The notes beneath the pieces are model-generated. The model was given only the letters and a program-made list of their open reading frames with translations. It was not told the DNA's origin and did no database searches. From Trichoplusia ni (lineage: Eukaryota; Arthropoda; Insecta; Lepidoptera; Noctuidae), in NCBI RefSeq assembly GCF_003590095.1, contig NC_039480.1, positions 13,121,328 to 13,185,327 of the forward strand: a stretch of DNA of 64,000 nt, read 5' to 3'. Position numbers and translations under genes: made by a program. Each line of letters opens with the position of its first letter. Within the stretch, counting starts at the first letter, position 1. Shown in pieces: positions 11,263 through 23,200 of the stretch.

Positions 11263-13056
11263 ATGCATGATTCAAATGACAGCAATGAATATGATTCAAG
11301 AAAACTTTATCTGATGGAGATGCTAACTCAAACTTTGGGTATTAATACGATGTTATATATACCACACATTGCGGTTGCTTGGGGAGCTGCAGGAAACGCG
11401 ATAAGTTTAGTCCTTATTTACATTTCGATTGGGATCCCATTGCTGTACATGGAGAACGTGGTGGGACAGTTCACAGGCCGCGACTGCCTCGAAGTGTGGT
11501 ACGCTCGATCCTGTCTCTCGCACTTTGGCTATTTTCACATATGTTGGCAAGCCCTGTACCTGATTTACCTTCACACCCTCAACTCTCTCTTACTGCACTA
11601 TTTAATAATAAGTTTTGAAAATCCGATACCATACTACGCGTGTGGACGATGGTCTAAGTCTAACTGCGGTATCTTAAGTCACAACTACAGCGTTAACCAA
11701 GAATGTTTGAAGATAAAACCGCCATTACCATATTGTACTAAACTGTATGAAACATTTCCAGAGTATCAATATTACAGATTTTTCATATTAGGACACGATA
11801 AAACTTCTTATTTTTTGGCTTGGCGAGTCAGCGTGGCCTCCGCAGTTCTTTCTGTCTTTCTTTTTCTCTGTTGCATTAAACGTAGGTATTGTTTAAAATG
11901 GTTATTGTTATTTTTCTCATTATTTCCTGTAGTGGCTCGTGTAATTTTTATGATAGGTTCAATGCTTCAAAAGGGATTGGTGGTGAAATATGAGGAAGCT
12001 GTAGATGCCGATTTTACTGTCTTTAGCCAACGGTTTAGCTTATCTAATGCTATATCGGAAGTGTTGTATAGCCTCAAAGTGGGAACGGGGTTATCATTCG
12101 GGACCGCTTCAAGGACCTCGTTCCGAGCCCCGTGCTACTCCAACTCGGTCATCGTAGTGATTATCACGGCCGCTGTCATTGTCCTCGGAATATTCAGCAA
12201 TGTCATGATGGTCTGCCCATACGCTTTCCAATATTCTGTTACACCAGCTGTATTTATGGGCTACCCCTTGGCGAATATTTTCGAGAAAATGCCTAGGTTA
12301 ATACATATGTATGAATTTTCGTCGTTGTGGTTAGTACTTGCTTATAGTTTCATAGCAATATCATCGATAGGGTTAAGTATTTGTATCCTCTCAAGTTTTA
12401 TAAAGTTGTTTGGAAAAAGATTTCTAACAATAGCTCAATATTCCGGACTGTTTAGTTTTGTTATTGCTTTTTCGTTGTACATAGTTACAACTCCATTGCT
12501 TGGTACTATGAGCAGATTTGTTCTAGTAGATATAAGACGTGCTACAAATGTTCTGATGCTATTTATGGTAATGATGGAAAACTTTGTTTTTGTACACTGG
12601 TACGGACTAGGAAAGTTTTCTGAAGATATTCACTTTATGCAAGGAGTTCCACCAAAAGCTACAATAAAGATTTGCTGGCTGTTATTAGCTGTTGTGCTGG
12701 CGTATGTATTTATTTCCCAGTTCATTGAACTTTTTAGTGAAAGGAACGAAACGTTAGGCTCCACCGTAGGCTTTTGTATTTTGGTGATGAATATTGCCGG
12801 AGCTCTAACTATATCGACGGTCAAATTACTAATAGGTGTCTATAAGAAAACATTTCGTGAATTGCTACGTCTTGATCCAACTTGGGGGCCCAAGACTGTG
12901 ATACTGCAGCGAAGCAGAGCTATGTTTACTGCACAAGCAATGACTAAGGAGTACATATATCGGCAATATCACCTACAAGCTGGAATACTGATGAGGCAAA
13001 AAAGGTCAAATGTGAGAAATGATAAGAGTGGATGGCCGGCCGTCGCACAGGCCTGA
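11263..13056 (+). CDS. Divergent SLC6-family (sodium/neurotransmitter symporter-like) transporter, intronless
   Basis: The frame encodes 597 residues, near the usual 600-650 of SLC6 transporters, with about 12 hydrophobic segments (roughly 24-44, 47-67, 93-118, 188-206, 212-234, 266-290, 294-318, 354-380, 393-413, 426-446, 470-490, 503-526). Family hallmarks: MENVVGQFTG (63-72) matches the LEIALGQYTS region after TM2; the second extracellular loop (119-187) has the paired cysteines C127 and C135 and an N-glycosylation site N141-Y-S; TASRTSFRAPCY (281-292) matches the TM6 ASYNxFxxNCY stretch; HWYGLGKFSEDI (445-456) matches the WFYGxxRFxxDI region after TM10. Oddities: the TM1 signature GNxWRFPY reads NTMLYIPH (28-35), so the gate arginine and sodium-site asparagine are lost, and TM8 LGLDS reads SSIGLS, lacking the aspartate. 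The ATG has G at -3, and an in-frame TAA at 11254 excludes a longer start. It probably sits in a membrane, but sodium-driven transport is doubtful and the substrate is unknown. The family call is firm. Confidence 0.92.
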   Translation: MHDSNDSNEYDSRKLYLMEMLTQTLGINTMLYIPHIAVAWGAAGNAISLVLIYISIGIPLLYMENVVGQFTGRDCLEVWYARSCLSHFGYFHICWQALYLIYLHTLNSLLLHYLIISFENPIPYYACGRWSKSNCGILSHNYSVNQECLKIKPPLPYCTKLYETFPEYQYYRFFILGHDKTSYFLAWRVSVASAVLSVFLFLCCIKRRYCLKWLLLFFSLFPVVARVIFMIGSMLQKGLVVKYEEAVDADFTVFSQRFSLSNAISEVLYSLKVGTGLSFGTASRTSFRAPCYSNSVIVVIITAAVIVLGIFSNVMMVCPYAFQYSVTPAVFMGYPLANIFEKMPRLIHMYEFSSLWLVLAYSFIAISSIGLSICILSSFIKLFGKRFLTIAQYSGLFSFVIAFSLYIVTTPLLGTMSRFVLVDIRRATNVLMLFMVMMENFVFVHWYGLGKFSEDIHFMQGVPPKATIKICWLLLAVVLAYVFISQFIELFSERNETLGSTVGFCILVMNIAGALTISTVKLLIGVYKKTFRELLRLDPTWGPKTVILQRSRAMFTAQAMTKEYIYRQYHLQAGILMRQKRSNVRNDKSGWPAVAQA

Positions 13057-13117
13057 TAACACTTGGAGACGAGCTTTGTACTGGTAGATGTAATTTTAAA
13101 TGTAACTATGAACGTGT

Positions 13118-13123
13118 AATAAA
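13118..13123 (+). promoter_or_regulatory. Polyadenylation signal AATAAA of the SLC6-like gene
   Basis: A canonical AATAAA lies 62 bases after the TGA stop of the transporter frame and is the first one downstream. The implied 3' UTR is under 100 bases. No poly-A tract or flanking duplication is visible that would mark a recent retrocopy. Confidence 0.6.
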
Positions 13124-15630
13124 CAGATAACTCTAATACAGTCTTTTAATCCCAAATTCCTCTTTAAAATGTTTTTTTTAGAGAACAAAGTTTTGCTTCA
13201 GAATTATTAGTCAATACGGTTGGGGTCAGGCCTTCATCTGTTAGTCTGTTGAAATAAACTTTGTACCACTTCCTTCCATTTTTCAATGCTTTGACATCTC
13301 GACATTTTGGGATATGAACTAACCTTGGTCCATCCCTTTACAGCAGAGTACTTATTTTTTAGAGGCTGTTTTTAATGGACCTTGCGAATTTTGTTTACCA
13401 ACTGATGTTTCTTTGATCCTATACCGGTTGATTAAATTTATCCATTCAGTCTGGTCATGTCAACAAGGAAACTATAACATATTATGATACACTGGTCCGA
13501 CCAAACTTTGCCAGGAAACTAATAGGCCAATATTTTCTGTTAGCGCGTGTCACGTTGATATTTCGCGCGGGTTTCTTCCCCCGAAATAATGTTCCGCATT
13601 AGCGGCTGTTACAGTGATTAAATGACTAGCTGGCTAGGGAAGTAATAATGTATTGCAAACACCGATGGTAATGGATATAGTTTATGTATACTATGGTACC
13701 ACATTTACGAGGATGTGGATAATCTATCAAAAATGTGGATTATTAGGGATATTTTAGTACATCACTGGAGAGTTTTTGCTTTAATAATCCTTTTTTAGTC
13801 AGTAATTTGCTCTAAGAGAACATTGATATGGATTTATGAAATTTATTGCTCTCTGATGGATATGATTTTGTATAATTTGTTGAAATTAAAACATTTTATT
13901 ATTTTGAAATACTTTAATGACAAAGATATGGCCATGGCTAAGGGAACTCTGTGTCGAAATAACGAAGATTTTATGTTTGGAGTTGATGGTTTTGTGAACA
14001 CAACCTAAGTGACTTAAAATCTGACGATTTAAAGAAACTTTCGTTTAAAAATATAATTTAACAAAAAATCTCTTTCCAACCATAACAGATTAACGAAATA
14101 AAACCTAAATTCTGATGACGTTAAAATCCCAAAGCTATTCCCAAAACAAATACATGTCATCTATTCAACACACAACGCTTAACACACGCGGAACATTTGG
14201 TGACAACATGTGTTGAGAAGCGTCAAAGGAGTTCCGAAGTTGGCCGACCCAAGTTGTACAACGATTGTCTTGTTCGACACTCGTGGCTGTTGTTATGACG
14301 AATTTCCGTCCCAGTTACAAGAGATTAGAGTGGAGTATATATAATATATTGTAATAAACGTGCTGTTTAAGTGCGATGGTTATTTGTTTGTTAGTTTGTT
14401 GCGTCAATGAAGAGGTTTATGCTGATTTAAGTTGGTTCCAGGGAAAACCATACAAACGAATTATGAACCTCTTTTTTAAGTTAGTTGATTAAGTGTGAGG
14501 ATCTTCTTGTTGAAAGAAACTTTTTAAATTTTGCCGACGGGAAGTGAAGGTTTGTGCATTGATCACCACGCCAGCTTACTGCGGATAAACGATTTCAGAT
14601 TAAAATATTTAGAAACCACTTTTTCTAACGATGTTTTTTCCTTTACCTTTTATAAATCCATATCCTTTATTTTTTTGCCTACGTTGGGACAGAACCTGCA
14701 CCTGGTGATTACGAATATCTGATAAGACTTCATTATTTTGAGATTTAAACAGAGTCTAGTACGACGTATAAATGATGTGACAAACTGTGTCTGCATTAAG
14801 AATTCTTATAGGATCACTGTTGTTTTAATACTTTTCCAGTATTGTGAAAGTAATTGGAGCATTATTCAGCGCGTAGTCCTCTTATTGCCAAAACGACATC
14901 AACCAACTTTAAAGAACTTATACTAAAAACCAGTCGTAAAGGAATACACGACCAACTTAAAAAAGTGTGTAAATATCCAATGCAGTGTTACTATCGAGTA
15001 AATATTATTGCTACCTCTGCCCGTTATCGGGCAATATTTTTTCGCCCCTTATAAATCAGTGTATCTAGTATGAGCTACTTATCGTGGAAAAGCACGAGAT
15101 GTATTGTCCCGGGGGTGATATATATGTTGCCAGCCTTGTGACTTGTGCCTCGAGGGACGACCGCCCTTAAATCTACACAGAACTGTATATATTAACTTTT
15201 GGAAATATAGGTCCTGGAATATTTGTGGTTTTGTATTTTTGTCCCGGAGTAACGAGTTTATTTACTCTGAATTTTCCGGTCGTTGGGCTTGTATATGGAA
15301 ACTTTTGTCTGTTTTAATACATTTAAATACTAGACTGACCTTTACATTTAAGTATAACTGTATAAATTATAAAAATAATCTAAATAAAATTTAACATTTT
15401 AATACAGTCATAAAACTTTTCTTGAAGTGGTCACTAGAGGCGAATTATATGAATTTTCAAAGAGTTTCAAACATTTATACTATTCGCTGTCGGCTTTTAA
15501 TATTCAAGACAGATTACGAGGGTAAAATTCTGGTAGAATTGTGTGTCGGGTAGGAATCTCGTCTACATAATAAATTGTGTGGATTTTCGGAACTATCACA
15601 TGATTCTAGTGTACCATTTACCCAATTTTA
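13124..15630. other. Non-coding downstream of the SLC6-like gene
   Basis: No gene is recognised. Several short frames (13823-14008, 14531-15394) are AT-rich and lack domain features. Confidence 0.4.
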
Positions 15631-15760
15631 GGGGTAGAAATTTAAACCTATTACTGAAGCCTCACTGTTAATGTGTTACACTGTGTAGTCCGTCCGTCTG
15701 ACTGCCCGTCCTTCTGTCACGAGCCAATGTCTCATTAACCATGATAGATTTAATTGAAAC
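15631..15760 (+). repeat. Family A repeat, decayed copy
   Basis: Family A is recognised by the order: GGGT(A) block, CTATTACTGAGxCTCC, GTCCGTCCGTCTG, CACCAGGCTGTATCTCAT, AACCxTGATAG. This copy shows TATTACTGAAGCCTCACTG, TAGTCCGTCCGTCTGAC, TGTCACGAGCCAATGTCTCA and TTAACCATGATAG. The element class is unknown to me. Confidence 0.6.
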
Positions 15761-16037
15761 CAACCGATTGGTCTATATTTAGCTTATTTGTATATACACA
15801 AGACATAAATATACTAATGTAAGTTTGTATTTTTCCGAAAGTATTTCGATGTGAATTACTCTCATATATCACGTTTCAATGTAATTTTAACAAATAATCA
15901 AGCCACCTAATATTCTATGTTTATTTTGATAAAACCACCTCCATCAACCAAAACAAAAAAGAAGGTTGACTCCATCTACTTTGAATAAGATCACGCACAA
16001 GTTTGTTTTGTACCGTTTGACCTATGTCCGCAATAAA

Positions 16038-16268
16038 TTATAAACTCCAGTGATATATACGTGTTTCATTGGAGTGCGGGCGATCACAGGCCATGACTAC
16101 AGTGCCCATATAGTTATAAATTACGTCACCCAAGAGGGCCTTCTGCCAAGTATTTCCGTAACATGTCCTATGCCCCGTGGGGTCACGATTTATGTCAACA
16201 GAAAAACTGTAGGCTCCAAATGCAGATAGGGAGAAAAATCTATCAAGATTATCAGGGATTGTGAACAT
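16038..16268 (-). other. Open frame of 76 residues with ATG start, coding-like, unidentified
   Basis: The minus-strand frame starts at an ATG (16268). Its GC content is clearly above the flanks, as in an exon. It reads PDNLDRFFSLSAFGAYSFSV, then DINRDPTGHRTCYGNTWQKA, then GDVIYNYMGTVVMACDRPHS, and ends at a stop. The frame stays open for eight codons upstream of the ATG. There are no repeat hallmarks and I recognise no family. It could be one exon or a relic. Confidence 0.28.
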
Positions 16269-16534
16269 ACATATTTTTGAAGATTTGTTAGATATATATT
16301 ATTTTATACTGATGAGCATATAGTATTTGATGGCATTGATGAGTATAAGTATCCATAGGTATTATGAATACTTAAAAAAAAACAGCTACGTGCAAGTTCA
16401 GACTCGCAACAGAAAATCAAATCCTTGGGGTTATATCGTTTAGGACAATTTAGGACAATTTTATTGGTCTGCCAGCAAATAATGATATCTTGATTGTATT
16501 AATGCTCAACCACGATCTATACTTTTTATATTTC

Positions 16535-16622
16535 GTTTATGAGATACAGCCTGGTGACCGACGGTCAATCAGCGCTGCCTTAATAATAGGACTTCGATTT
16601 TGCCCTTTAGGTACGGAACCAA
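16535..16622 (-). repeat. Family A repeat, one of the clearer copies
   Basis: On the plus strand it reads ATGAGATACAGCCTGGTGAC, then CGGTC, CTTAATAATAGGAC and CCTTTAGGTACGGAACC. These are the reverse complements of the family A blocks in the right order. Confidence 0.65.
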
Positions 16623-17144
16623 ATTTCAAATAGTTAAAAAGTTAAGTGTTGCTATTTAACAGAGCCTGAGTAACTCAGTATTCTAGTCTGTTGTGAAACA
16701 TAGCAGTCAATGCATTTCTTGAAGCAAACCATTTAAAATGTTACGTTTAAAGACCGGGAAGCTATTAACAAGGAGTTCTCAGAATCGATTTCTCTCAATT
16801 GACTTCAGCGACGTTAAGCGCTATTTGCTTCTAAGTTTAAGTTTTATAGGCTAGTTAAAATATATCCACGCACTGGCCAAAATGCGGGAGATGTTGCACG
16901 GCTGTTCAGGTTTAGTCAGTAAGAGTTTGACACTACTCGCTTCCTCTCTCGAGGAATTGGATGTCGAGGAAGACTCCCCAGGCTTAGCAAAGAGGTAGTT
17001 AAGAATATCTAACTATTATTCTCTACGAGATAATTATGTTCGTATTTAAAATGATTAAAGAATATAATGTGGTTATAAAAAAATATGGCACCAACTTTGT
17101 CACCAATTTTCATTTTCACTATTTCTTATTTTGAACTTTACATT

Positions 17145-17789
17145 TTAGCTACAAGTGTAGTCTTGATTACAAACTTCAGAAATAAAAGAACAACGGAAGA
17201 AGGTGAGATTATTGTTTGTTACAAACTTGGCACGCGGACAGAATTGGTAGCCGTTGTATATAGATATTAGTTCACGTGACAATTTTGTAAAATCTCTTGA
17301 ACACTTTGCTACATTTGCTCCAATAAATGATAAACTATTTTTGAGAGCTGCAGAAATTAATTGATAATATTCTTCAGGATCTTTTCGATTTACCAGCCGA
17401 ACAGAATGTTTTTTTCCGATGTAAAATTTTCGCTTCCTTTTTACCACTGGTTTTTCCTCATTTCTCTGGTCAGCTGCGTGTAAATTAATGTATCTTAACA
17501 TTGCGTGTTAAGATACATTAGAGAATAAATAAGATTGAAGCTGCAAGCGCTTGCATATCAATTCAGCCAATATAACTATGGCGTCACGACTATTCATTGC
17601 ACTAAGTAACACGATGCTTGTATTATGTAGTTTTGTTTTTACATAATGAAATTTGATTTTGATTATTAAGGGGAAGTTTACTAACTTCTTAATTATAAAA
17701 GGGTTCTCATCAGATGAAAGCTCGCTGCAAATAAACACATACGGAACTGCTGACGGGTACATAACTTTGTTATTACATGAAATATTCAT
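17145..17789 (-). pseudogene. Unidentified 215-codon frame interrupted by one stop
   Basis: Read on the minus strand from an ATG at 17789, one frame runs 645 bases to a stop at 17145 with a single internal TAA at 17508-17510. The first part (93 residues) ends RDAIVILAELICKRLQLQ plus ten residues. The second part (118 residues) is basic and charged (KRKRKFYIGKKHSVRL, then RKDPEEYYQLISAALK), unlike random translation of AT-rich DNA. I do not recognise it. The first part faintly recalls the N-terminus of PIF/Harbinger-type transposase proteins, which is inference only. The stop lies inside a perfect palindrome (17486-17520), so it could have arisen with that structure. Alternatives: two exons, or chance. 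Confidence 0.35.
17486..17520. repeat. Perfect 15-bp hairpin inside a broken minus-strand frame
   Basis: TAATGTATCTTAACA (17486-17500) and TGTTAAGATACATTA (17506-17520) pair around TTGCG. The only stop codon that interrupts the 215-codon minus-strand frame lies in this palindrome. Confidence 0.85.
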
Positions 17790-20149
17790 TTTTACATTTT
17801 CCTGTTACTTTGAACGGTTCGCCTTGGTGGTATCGTAATGTGTTATTGGTATACGAAATGAAAATATGACTACTTTGGTTACGTCATAAGCTGACTGAAG
17901 AAGTGAACAATAATTACAACTTTCGTGATGATTCATTTCGGGGAATACATCATTTTCTTTCTATTTAGTCACGTTTTGCTTACGGGTTTTTATCATATTT
18001 ATTGCAGGGTGGCTGAGTCGAGAAGAGCAGTTTTGACTAGCGACCGTCACCTTCTCAGCTCATGATTAAGGAATCCGGTTAGGTCCAAAACAGTTAAACA
18101 TAACACGATTTCAATAAAACTATTGAACCATTCAAAGTTACTTCGAATCAGGCAACATTGTTCAATACGTCGAATAAATCCTCCTTAAATCGAATTACTA
18201 ACTTTCGCTATTTTTACAGTGTTCGAGAGTTCGAAGTTTAATGATACTAGTTAATCATAACTTTTGTAACATATAAAAACTTTTCAAGAAAATGCCGAGA
18301 GCGAGTAATCACTTTCTTTTATATTAACAGCTTTAGTGAGTAAATGGATATTAAAAGTAATAATGATATAGAGCGATTACATAACATGCTGACATTAATC
18401 ATGCGAAAAGGTACTATACTTAAATTTGCATTTAATTGACATTTAATAATTTGACAGCATGATAAATATTTAGATTTTTCATAAAACAACTCCCGCGGTA
18501 AAGAATGAATTCCTTTTATTACAAACTTTTTCAATGTATATGCGTAAGACACCCAGACTCAGAACAAGCATTAATGGGCAAACAAATGTTTGTCCTACGG
18601 CGAGATCAAACTCGCGACACATCCCGCAGTGGGTTTGATGTAGTGATGTATACCACTCCGCTTCATATATAAAGTCAGTCGAAGTTTTTTTTTAAGCATG
18701 GCAATGATTAGTCTTCGCGTGCAAGAAGGTAAGAGATATTTCTATCTCAATGTTTGTTTGTCTCCACGTTTACTTGAGCAAGTCCGTTTATTGAAGGGTA
18801 GTAATCTGAATCGCCGTGGAAGATATAAGGCGCTTTACAAAAGTTGCAAACAGGCAAAAATCATTTTATTTAGATTTCAGGCAAGCATTTATACCTAAAC
18901 TTAATCTCTAGCTAAGCTATCTAAGCTCTCTAAGCTGGTTACCACAGCCACAACATTTTTTTACCTAAAATAGGCTACGAACAAATACTTTCCACTTGTA
19001 ATATGCTTCAAAGCTTCCGTTTTAAATTCCCCACAAGTTGCCGACGTTCTAAAGAAGTGAGCGCGAACAAATCCTTTTCTTGAATTTTATCGTGTACGAG
19101 ATCCAGAGATCTAGTTGCGTCTGTGGACCACGTTATGTGGCTTTGTGAGGGGGACGTGACTAACTGGACTAGCTGAGGATTTCCTTCAGATCTCTTCTAT
19201 CTTCAATGCAGGTTGCCACCTGCCCGTAATAAAGTGCTATTTATTTGTTGAGTTATCTGGCTTGTAATGGAATTGTGGCCAGCATTTCGTTTGTGAGTTT
19301 TTCAAGCAATAAAATCGTATTATTGAAAACTAATTGGTATAGTAAAAAAAAATATTGCATATGCTGCTTTGGAGGTTTTATACTGTTTTGTCTCCGGAAC
19401 CAGATAACTTAGGTGCGGTAAAAGGTAAACGTCAAAATTGAAAAAAATGTATTTCTTAAAAACTAAAATAAAAATGGGAACAACTTAACAAAGCATCAAT
19501 ATGAAGAACGGTTTAGTTCGATTAAAAATGATAGCACAAGGGACTCCTAAACTGAGACATGCTCTACTATAGAAGACAGTGGCTCTCCGCTTTGAATGTG
19601 ACAATTTACCTTCCCGTCTATTGTGGACATTCTCAAACACAAATATACCTAACTATTGGTGCCTGACTAACTTTGAAGCCAAAATTGATCTTTTAATTCT
19701 CACAATTATGGTGTGCTGTTAAATATTTTTGTTTAATTCTCGCGATGTATTTTAGCAAGTATAATAAATAATCTCTTGTTTATTGTTTACTCTATACTTT
19801 AATAAAGCAAACTCAAAAGATTTATAAAATGTTTTTTATAAAGTAATACAACTATTTTGCCTTGCGTAAATTTATTCATGAACAATACAAAGTCGTATGT
19901 TTACGTTTCAAACAATTTTCGTAATATTAGAATTTATTTTCGCGCCAAAAGTCAAAGGGAGCGTCCGCAGGGACCTGTAAGACGGATGACCCGTCGCACG
20001 TTTTACTTCTTTCTAGATATTATAATACACTTTCTACACAGTCTTCGGGAACGTGCTATATATCATAAAGATTAAAAATAAATACCTTTTTATTAAAGGT
20101 TTCTTTAGTAGTTGAAACTGATATTGATTTTTTAAAAAGGGAATTTACT
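17790..20149. other. Non-coding
   Basis: It holds a short tandem tract of CTAAGC-like units at 18908-18945 and nothing gene-like. An AGTTTGATCTCGCCG on the minus strand near 18600 recalls a tRNA B-box, but no A-box is seen. Confidence 0.4.
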
Positions 20150-20268
20150 ACACTGCTGTCTGTCCTTATCTCTGTCTGAATGACACCAGGCTGTTCCTCA
20201 TGTACCGGGATGGCTAAACCATTGCAAATTTCATGGATTATGTATTTCTCTGTGATACGTTGGTTTGG
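20150..20268 (+). repeat. Family A repeat, decayed copy
   Basis: It shows GCTGTCTGTCC, TGACACCAGGCTGTTCCTCA, CCGGGATGGCTA and GGATTATGTATTTCTCTG, matching the second half of the family. Confidence 0.55.
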
Positions 20269-23200
20269 TCATTAATTTGCTTTCATAAAAGTATTTCTAT
20301 AGCCTATTTGTCGAAACTCTCAGTATCGCGAGTACGACTTTCACTTTTAATATTAAAATAACATATGACTGATTGTCCTATACCCCATTTACATTTCAAG
20401 TACATTCTAAAATAAAACGAACATTTAAAATCATTCGCCCATTGTATCGAAAACAGTATTCACAAGTCTACCTACTTTTATACCAGTTTTAACATAACCT
20501 CTCTCGCAGCTGCATTTGCAACAAGATTGTCTCTTGAACTTGGTCTATGTTGCTTTGGAAAAGCCGATACTCTTCCCGGGACACTTTACTTTTAGTACCG
20601 AAGAAAGCGCCGTGGGAAAACCTGACTGTGTCTTTACTTTTAATAAAAAAATATACAAACTTTGTAGCGAGCGGCGCTCTGTAATTTTCTCTAGCGAACT
20701 CATTTAACTCTGAATAGTTGTAAATTATTGCTGTTTACCAACTTATTTACACGTGCATTTTTATTGCTTTGCTTATATTTTTCTCGGCAACATTTTCATT
20801 TAAAATGTAGACCATACATTGAAGGACTTCAGTGTTATATTATTTATTTATTATTGTTTTTTTTTTTAAATCAGCAATATTGAAAATACTCCAGAAATTT
20901 ATTTAGGATGCAAACAGAAGGCCATAGAAATAAAATTATACTGAAATATTAAAAGAAAAAACTTAAATACAACATTCATTATTTTAAAATACATTTATTA
21001 AGCAGTACCTATATTAAAAAGACACTTCATTCAATGTTAATTTAAAAGTAGCTTTATACAATTTTATATATAGAACGGAGGGTATTTATTTTAAGATTTA
21101 CTTCTGGCACAGTGAATAACAATTTAAGACGCTAATACAAATACAAATTGGATCTTAACATTTAATTAAGTACACTCTAACTTAGTTTGAAATATTCCTT
21201 CTACTTATCCAAAGCTTTAGCAAGAGCTCTTCACTTTATGGTTACGTAAAATCTGAAACAAAAAATTCGCGCCAAGTCGCCAGCACTCGTGAACGATGAG
21301 AGTTGAAACTCGATTCTGGCAACAATTTTCATAGTTGCAAAAGTTTAAAACTGTAAATGTTATTATTCCGCCATCCACATCTTCTAAAGAACTTCAAATT
21401 ACACCTTTAAAAGTTGAAGAATACAATTCAACTTCACAACGCACTTAGGTGCTGCAAAACATTTTTTTAACTCTGACGAATGTTGGCCGGGATTCGGAAA
21501 GTTGAGAAAGTAATTATGACGGACCGTAATCCGATTAAAATTTTCGGAATGTTAGTAACGAGATCGTATAATGAGTTATGATGGAAACAGTGGCTTCGTA
21601 ACCTCGGTCGGCGTAATTAATTTAATTTCAAAGCAAATCTGACACCAATAAATATACGATCGGGATTGCTTATTTTAAAATGTTGGTGTTAAAAATTGTA
21701 ATTTTACGAAAATCATCAAGCGTGGACTATTATTAGTTGTTATTAAATATTGACTGATTGTACTAAACTGAATTCTTGGCAAATTCTTTAGGGTTCTGTC
21801 AAAAGGTTAAAAACTTAATATCACACTCAGATCGCGACACTGACATTCGGGTTTTCTTATTCCTTCCATTGTGTCCATCTCGGACTTGACTAAATTTTTT
21901 ATTAATTTAATTTATTTACTTATTAATAATGATGATTAACAGAAAAGTCTTGACTAATAAGTTTTATTAAGAAATTTCAACAATAACGGCTAATTAATCT
22001 TGCGATCATAAACAGAAAATTTCAGAACATTTGAAATACATGCTTCGTCAGTCATTGCGTGTACTATTGTCGCGAGTGTCGTATTCTTCGCAAGTAGGCC
22101 TCTACCTGAGGGGGCACTCAGTTGAGGGGTTTCTCCCGTTTTAATGACGTCACTCATGCACGCACCGTTTGTGGTATATTGTCAAATTCCACGTACTCTG
22201 TCGTGTGTTGTAATATTCTTGTAAATTTTCCTCCCCGTTTGTCGTCGCCACAGATCATTGAATTTATCTCTTGTTACATTATTTCTTCCATAAACGTTGC
22301 TAATATTTTACAATAAATTTCAGTATTGGGTAAATAGAGTGTACATCCTTCTGCTTATTAGTAAATTGGCTATCAAATAATAGCAAATAAAAATCCTGTT
22401 TAACAAAAAATATAAATAAATGTTATAGCATTTTCAAATATTTTTTTTAGCTGAATCGTCGGATTACTTCTTTAGAAAAATATAGCGTACTGTATCTCAT
22501 TGCTGGCCAAAGGCATTCTCCAAATCTTTCCACAATCCAACTATCCCACGCGATAAGCGTTTAGATCTGCCAGCAACCGCTTCGCCTTATTAATTTCTGC
22601 GGTCGTCCAAACAAGGGAATGAGTAACAAATCCATTAAAACAATTGAATCAATACAATTCCATCTGTTAAATGGCCCATCAGTCTTTACGTAAATGCTGC
22701 CCATAACACGATGTTCAATTCTTTTTGGAACACGCTACTAGTTCCAAGGGACACATCAGAGTGATCGATCGTTCACCTGCTACCGCGCTTAATTCGATAC
22801 AGTTACCTACATAATTGGTGTTATTACTAACGAATATTGCGAATATTAAATTATTCTAGCAAAGAGCACGTAAGCCTCTAAAAGGGAGACGGGGAGACAC
22901 GACTACTTAGCGATTAATTTATTAAAGCTGCCTCATGATTCAATTTGAGACACAAAGGCCGTTTCACATGAGTTCTCGTTCACTAAATACCCTGTCGTAG
23001 GTAAAACGGGGAAGTTCTGGAAAATTTTCGCCATGTTGTAACTTTGGCTTTTGTTATCTTCTCGCATTAATTCGATTGTACCTTTTAAAATATATTTTTT
23101 AAATTAATTAACAAGCAATTGTGTTGTTACACTGTTTAAATGAAATTACTGCTATATTTCAAGTAGCAATTCAATACGAAAATAAGCAATTTTCCCCAAA

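Noticed and set aside
11379..11618. Plus-strand frame within the transporter gene in another reading frame
   Set aside because: It overlaps the strongly supported SLC6 frame and its peptide has no family character.
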